DNA from: Owenia fusiformis
Taxonomy: Eukaryota > Annelida > Polychaeta > Sabellida > Oweniidae
Reading direction: 5' to 3'
Assembly: GCA_903813345.2 (NCBI GenBank)
Contig: CAIIXF020000005.1
Span: 19,411,375-19,475,374, forward strand
Length of the DNA stretch: 64,000 nucleotides
Positions 60,901-64,000 of the stretch are shown here, in pieces (positions within the stretch are counted from its first letter, which is position 1; every line of letters begins with the position of its first letter). The translations under genes and the position numbers were made by a program. The notes beneath the pieces were generated by a model that saw only the letters and a list, made by a program, of their open reading frames with translations, did not search any database and was not told where the DNA came from.

Positions 60901-62342
60901 GCCAAGTTAAAGATGCAGACTTACATCAAAGTTACATTCAAGATTATATAGCATGCTACATATAATAACACAAGTAATATACCATAATTCAACCCCCTCA
61001 AAGGATAACAATGTCAATCAGTCGGGCAAAAACAAACTGGTTCTGGAAATTTGCAGATTCAGCGAAATCTGCTAGCTCAGCGCAATTAATACCTGAGTAG
61101 GTAACAATCATGGTGACCTGTGATTACCTGAGCTGTCATTAAGTTTTCAACATAGGTATTTATATTGACAGTACATTAGAACAGTTAAGGTAGATCCTTT
61201 AATTGGATGTTTGTTTGCTTCCAGGGCAATCCATTTGTGCAATAATTCTGTCCAAAAGTACTACACTGTTGGGGAGAGGTCAACATCTCTGCCAGATGAC
61301 AACATGTGGACTCACACAGAGTTTGTCAATTATCTCGCGTAAGTCATTCCATTCATTCTCGACTCTTGTATTAATCCTCTGTTTGCTAACTTTCTACCAA
61401 ATATTTTGATTTTAGACCATTCATTCATATCATATTAAAAAATGTCAACACTTGTGCAAATACCCAACAAGATACATGTACATGTACTAAGTTATATAAT
61501 TCTCAGAATAACCGATATAAAATTTTACTCTTTATAATATCATCCCTGTCAAAACGTTTTGCTCTCTACTTTACCTTCAAAGAATATCATACTGTATGTA
61601 TGTAGCATCAGAACAAGACAATTACAAGTAATATAATCATAGGTTCTGGGCCGATATAAAGATAGCAGCACCAACAAAATCCAGTATTATCTTTTTCTCT
61701 TGGAGAAACCAGGGGGGGGAGATTTCCCAAAGATGCCCTATCATATTAGCACGTTCGAAAACAAATTTTATAAACAGGCCTCAATTTGCCGTTGAAATGG
61801 ATCTCCAAATGTTCACTGTAGTTTTATGAGTATTCTCTATAAGTATGGATCGAGTAACTTCAATAGTATTACCGTAGATTTGAAATGATGATGTTGAACT
61901 GATGTTAACGCCATTCCACCGATTTCAAATTTAACTCTACGCATGCGCAGCACTGAGAGAGCACGTGCTCATGATTGTTCACGTGATCGAATCCTGCAAT
62001 TTGATTGGAGATGATGCAAGAGATGATGTAATGGGGAATCCCCGAATACGATAGAATATGAAAGAATTATGGGAGCTACTCACTCCTCCTGTGGAGAAAC
62101 ATAGATAAACACAGATCGATTACCATGCCATCTTTATTTAAAATGATTTCTATCGCCCTTAGCCTATGAATATAATAGTACTGTAATGCCATAATAGTAG
62201 AAAATTATATGTACACAATCCTATATATTTTAGTGATCAAGGACATGCAGAGAATGTATGGCAGAACATTGTCTACTCAGGGATGAAGAATGCTATCATA
62301 TGCTCAATGACAGCATCCCAAGATGCAATAGAATACAGGAAG
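51901..62342 (+). CDS. TTLL3: Tubulin glycylase TTLL3/TTLL8-like, 12 coding exons, continues past right edge
   Basis: Exons 51901-52435, 52792-53108, 53606-53771, 54073-54155, 54588-54716, 57169-57283, 57570-58086, 59377-59525, 59789-59887, 60181-60328, 61225-61338 and 62234-62342 join in phase, about 827 codons so far. Residues 1-280 are Ser/Lys/Thr-rich and disordered. [25 protein letters not shown] opens the TTL domain. Then come [28 protein letters not shown], the nucleotide-binding [14 protein letters not shown] and [30 protein letters not shown], all typical of the TTLL3/8 group that adds the first glycine to axonemal tubulin. Residues about 465-535 are an Asn/Glu/Ser-rich insert. Start: first Met after the acceptor at 51862-51863. 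TTLL3 versus TTLL8 cannot be decided here. Confidence 0.92.
54381..54415 (+). repeat. Stray copy of a TTLL 3' splice site plus exon start
   Basis: These 35 bases are identical to 53600-53634, the last six intron bases and first 29 exon bases of TTLL exon 3 (TTTCAG then [10 protein letters not shown]). The copy lies in the intron between exons 54073-54155 and 54588-54716, surrounded by TA dinucleotide repeats. Splicing into it would run into a stop after about 24 codons. Confidence 0.9.
54692..55145 (+). repeat. 61-bp tandem array carrying seven identical 5' splice sites
   Basis: The unit begins with the last bases of TTLL exon 5 (GCTAACATCTTCACAACAAAG, codons for ANIFTTK), then GTATA donor sequence and TTGATAAAGGGAT. 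GT donors fall at 54717, 54778, 54839, 54900, 54961, 55022 and 55083, exactly 61 apart. An eighth degenerate copy at about 55124 has lost the donor. The first donor is the one that gives an open frame; each later one would follow an in-frame TAG. Confidence 0.93.
55150..57168 (+). other. TTLL intron 5 remainder
   Basis: Mostly AT-rich unique sequence. Between 56840 and 57080 there is a degenerate tandem repeat of about 39 bases around CATCATTGAGTTTT (six or more copies) next to the acceptor at 57167-57168. An inverted pair of CAGATGCGAGTA near 55895 and 56312 hints at an old element of about 430 bp, but the evidence is thin. No exon recognised. Confidence 0.5.
58300..59345. repeat. Degenerate ATACCATACATCAT repeat in a TTLL intron, interrupted by a palindromic element
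   Basis: Irregular copies of words such as CATATACCATACA and TGTATACCATAC fill 58300-58640 and resume at about 59250-59340. The interruption is the element at 58645-59222, which therefore inserted into this low-complexity tract. Open frames here (58269-58508) are repeat artefacts. Confidence 0.75.
58645..59222 (+). repeat. Palindromic repeat element, copy B
   Basis: About 577 bp. A 138-bp palindrome (58653-58790, arms around GAGGTTCAGGATATTGGGAT and a core GAGGGCCGCAGGTCCCGAG) is followed by a module CTATAGGATAATATGTTTAT, a middle of about 290 bases and a second palindrome at 59093-59152 (CGGGCAGATATA inward, CTCGGAGCGGG core). It ends at GTCCAAGTATGGGATAA. It matches 34152-34650 in reverse orientation; the middle differs by an indel and substitutions. 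No coding function is proposed for the frames it contains. Confidence 0.85.
60640..60850. repeat. CA/GAACC-rich imperfect repeat in a TTLL intron
   Basis: Clustered AGAACC, TCAGAC and CAGAACT words make a GC-richer patch between TTLL exons 60181-60328 and 61225-61338. An 88-codon frame crosses it but has no splice-compatible role and no domain. It may be part of an old SINE or low-complexity sequence. Confidence 0.4.
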
Positions 62343-62420
62343 GTATGTTACTGGGCTACAGTTGATCTAAGTATTGTTAAATCTCACGCGTTATGTATAT
62401 AGGTCAGTATATACATGTAC

Positions 62421-62455
62421 GAGGGGTGATCAATAAGTAATGGACGCTTTTTTAC
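62421..62455. mobile_element. Possible isolated mariner-type terminus
   Basis: ACGAGGGGTGATCAATAAGTAATGG resembles the terminal sequence of mariner-like elements in several invertebrates. I found no clear inverse partner within the window, so this is either a solo end or an element whose other end is beyond 64000. Confidence 0.35.
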
Positions 62456-62566
62456 ACAGATGCTTTTTATAGACCAATCCCTCCAATTTTCTCACCAGTG
62501 ATACATCATTCAATTATCATCAACTCTGAAGATTTGAAGACAAAATATGTAATACATGTTGATATA

Positions 62567-63337
62567 TCCTTATTTCCGTGAAGGAGGTACAGGTACCTCG
62601 GGACCGACATTTACGTCACATATTCTGAAGCTATTTTAGCTTGTTTAACATGCAATGCAGTTGAATGCAGGCTGAACAAAACAAACCATTATGGTCATGA
62701 ATTACCCCATTTTATTATGCCATAGTTGATTTTGAAAATTTTATCATCACTATGTGGTATTCATGCCACATTCATTCTACAGGGCCCTCTAAATAGGTTC
62801 CATCAAGTGCTACATGTACACAATTTCTCATCCTCTTAATTCAAGATTGTGAAACAAGGCTGAATCCATTCTCTGACATGGTAGCAATATGCAGTTGCAC
62901 AGGTTGTTTTATTTCATCAATGTCAATAAACCTGCATCATTTCTCTATAGAAATAAGTAGTATAGAAATAAACAAGTCACATGTGAGCAGATATGGACAA
63001 TATAGTGCATTGGCCAAGGACTCGATTTTGAGGTCCAGGGATATTGTTTCCTGAACATTTTGAGATCTGTGGGCAGGTGCATTGTCCATATGGAGTAGGG
63101 TGTTCCCTTCTCTCACCACCCCTTTCTTCCACAATGCTTTCTCAAATTGACCTGCAAATCCCTTCCATACAACACTCTGACATCACAATACTTTCTGTTA
63201 ATGTGTTACCAGTCAGCAAAAAATTTCAAACAACACAACACTCGTTGCATATAAAAAGTTCAAATCTAACTAAAATCTGAATATGTGACGTAAATGTCGG
63301 TCCCGGGGTACCTGTACCTCCTTCACGCAAATAAGGA
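62567..63337 (-). mobile_element. 771-bp TIR element with mariner-type transposase relic
   Basis: Terminal inverted repeats of 59 bases (TCCTTATTTSCGTGAAGGAG... to ...GACGTCACATATTC-like end) match with two differences at 62567-62625 and 63279-63337. On the minus strand 63134-62937 reads LLHMDNAPAHRSQNVQETI, the second-Asp region of a mariner-type DDE transposase. After stops come fragments like MRNCVHVALDGTYLEG near the transposase C-terminus. The first half of the transposase is missing. It lies in the TTLL intron after exon 62234-62342. Confidence 0.8.
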
Positions 63338-63385
63338 TGGAGTACGTTTGGAATAAAACGATTACTAAAAGCAATTAAACTTGAA

Positions 63386-63998
63386 ATGCAAAGAAAATAT
63401 ATAGAACATAATGATAGAGCCATAAGGGAAAATAGAAAACTTGGAAATTATATAAAAATTGATTACAATCTGGAAAGATATTTAACATTAAGCGTGAACA
63501 AAATGTTAATTTTTAAAATGGCCAGATTTAGATTAGCAAACCATAATTTAAGAATTGAAACAGGGAGACACGAGAAAAAGAAAAAAGATGGCACTAAACA
63601 GCATCGACTTGAAATAAATGAAAGAATTTGTCAGATTTGCAATAAGGGGGAAGTAGAGGATGAAAAACATTTTCTTCTTGTGTGTGATGGCTATAAAAAA
63701 TGTAGATTTGAATTTTTTAATAAACTAAGTTTTATTGACACATTTGATAATATGTCGGATGAAGAAAAATATAACTTTTTAATGACTTCTGATGATTTTG
63801 AAATTGTTGACGAATTGATACATTTTATAAATAAACTTTTTAATCAGTGTCGGGAGCTATTTGAAAAAGGAAAAAATTAGATTGTATGATGGTATTTGTG
63901 AAACAATGCATGTTGTTTTTTAACTGTATAATTATATGTAAATGTCTTGTAATTGATTTTGTGAGGAAACCAAGTGTTTGGTTTGAAACACAATAAAA
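63386..63998 (+). mobile_element. LINE 3' end (different family from the CR1-type copy)
   Basis: An open frame 63386-63880 (164 codons) encodes a C-terminal LINE region: KMLIFKMARFRLANHNLRIE, then ICQICNKGEVEDEKHFLLVC, a CxxC...H...C knuckle, and an acidic helix-rich end. A short 3' UTR follows, with CCAAGTGTTTGGTTTGAAAC and a terminal AATAAA at about 63991, as on LINE 3' ends. It begins about 30 bases right of the TIR element at 62567-63337, so the copy is strongly 5'-truncated. The frame is still open, which suggests a recent insertion. Confidence 0.8.
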
Positions 63999-64000
63999 TC

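Overview
The window is nuclear DNA from an animal, most likely a marine invertebrate (lophotrochozoan-like). It has small GT-AG exons separated by AT-rich introns, protein orthologues of a ciliated animal, and a high density of animal-type transposons (CR1-like LINE, mariner/Tc1-type DNA elements, MITEs). The phylum cannot be fixed from the sequence alone. No bacterial gene, operon, CRISPR array, tRNA or rRNA was seen.

Layout. (1) Positions 1-21764, minus strand: the 5' part of an axonemal inner-arm dynein heavy chain gene (DNAH12-like). It has 37 coding exons in the window, about 2,326 codons, running from the initiator Met to the AAA4 P-loop; the rest lies off the left edge. (2) About 22740-23470: a head-to-head intergenic region, a likely shared promoter. 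(3) 23479-30141, plus strand: a complete IQUB gene (11 coding exons, about 864 aa), a radial-spoke protein in other animals. (4) 30142-36240: a transposon-rich block with nested inverted repeats and a cluster of long palindromes. (5) 36241-40930, plus strand: a four-exon Shisa-like single-pass membrane protein whose introns hold a foldback element, a MITE and a LINE scrap. (6) 40931-51860: a 2.5 kb minisatellite with a 36-bp unit, a mariner-like element sitting at the centre of a palindrome, a triplicated 350-bp repeat, more palindromes, a MITE and a 5'-truncated CR1-type LINE. (7) 51901-62342 and beyond, plus strand: a TTLL3/TTLL8-type tubulin glycylase gene, 12 coding exons visible and open at the right edge. 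(8) 62567-64000: a TIR element with a mariner-type transposase relic and a LINE 3' end, inside the next TTLL intron.

Three of the four cellular genes act on cilia: a dynein motor, a radial-spoke protein and a tubulin glycylase that modifies axonemal microtubules. This looks like a small ciliary neighbourhood, with DNAH12 and IQUB apparently sharing a promoter region.

Two structural themes stand out. First, a dispersed family of long palindromes (28.6, 33.7-34.6, 46.8-47.3 and 58.6-59.2 kb) shares core architecture while the arms differ, and I could not assign it to a known family. Second, splice junctions are locally duplicated: seven 5' splice sites at a 61-bp period after a TTLL exon, a stray copy of a TTLL 3' splice site plus exon start, and a 62-bp duplication of a Shisa 3' splice site. 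Exon boundaries were derived by hand from splice consensus and phase continuity; all coding exons listed join in frame.
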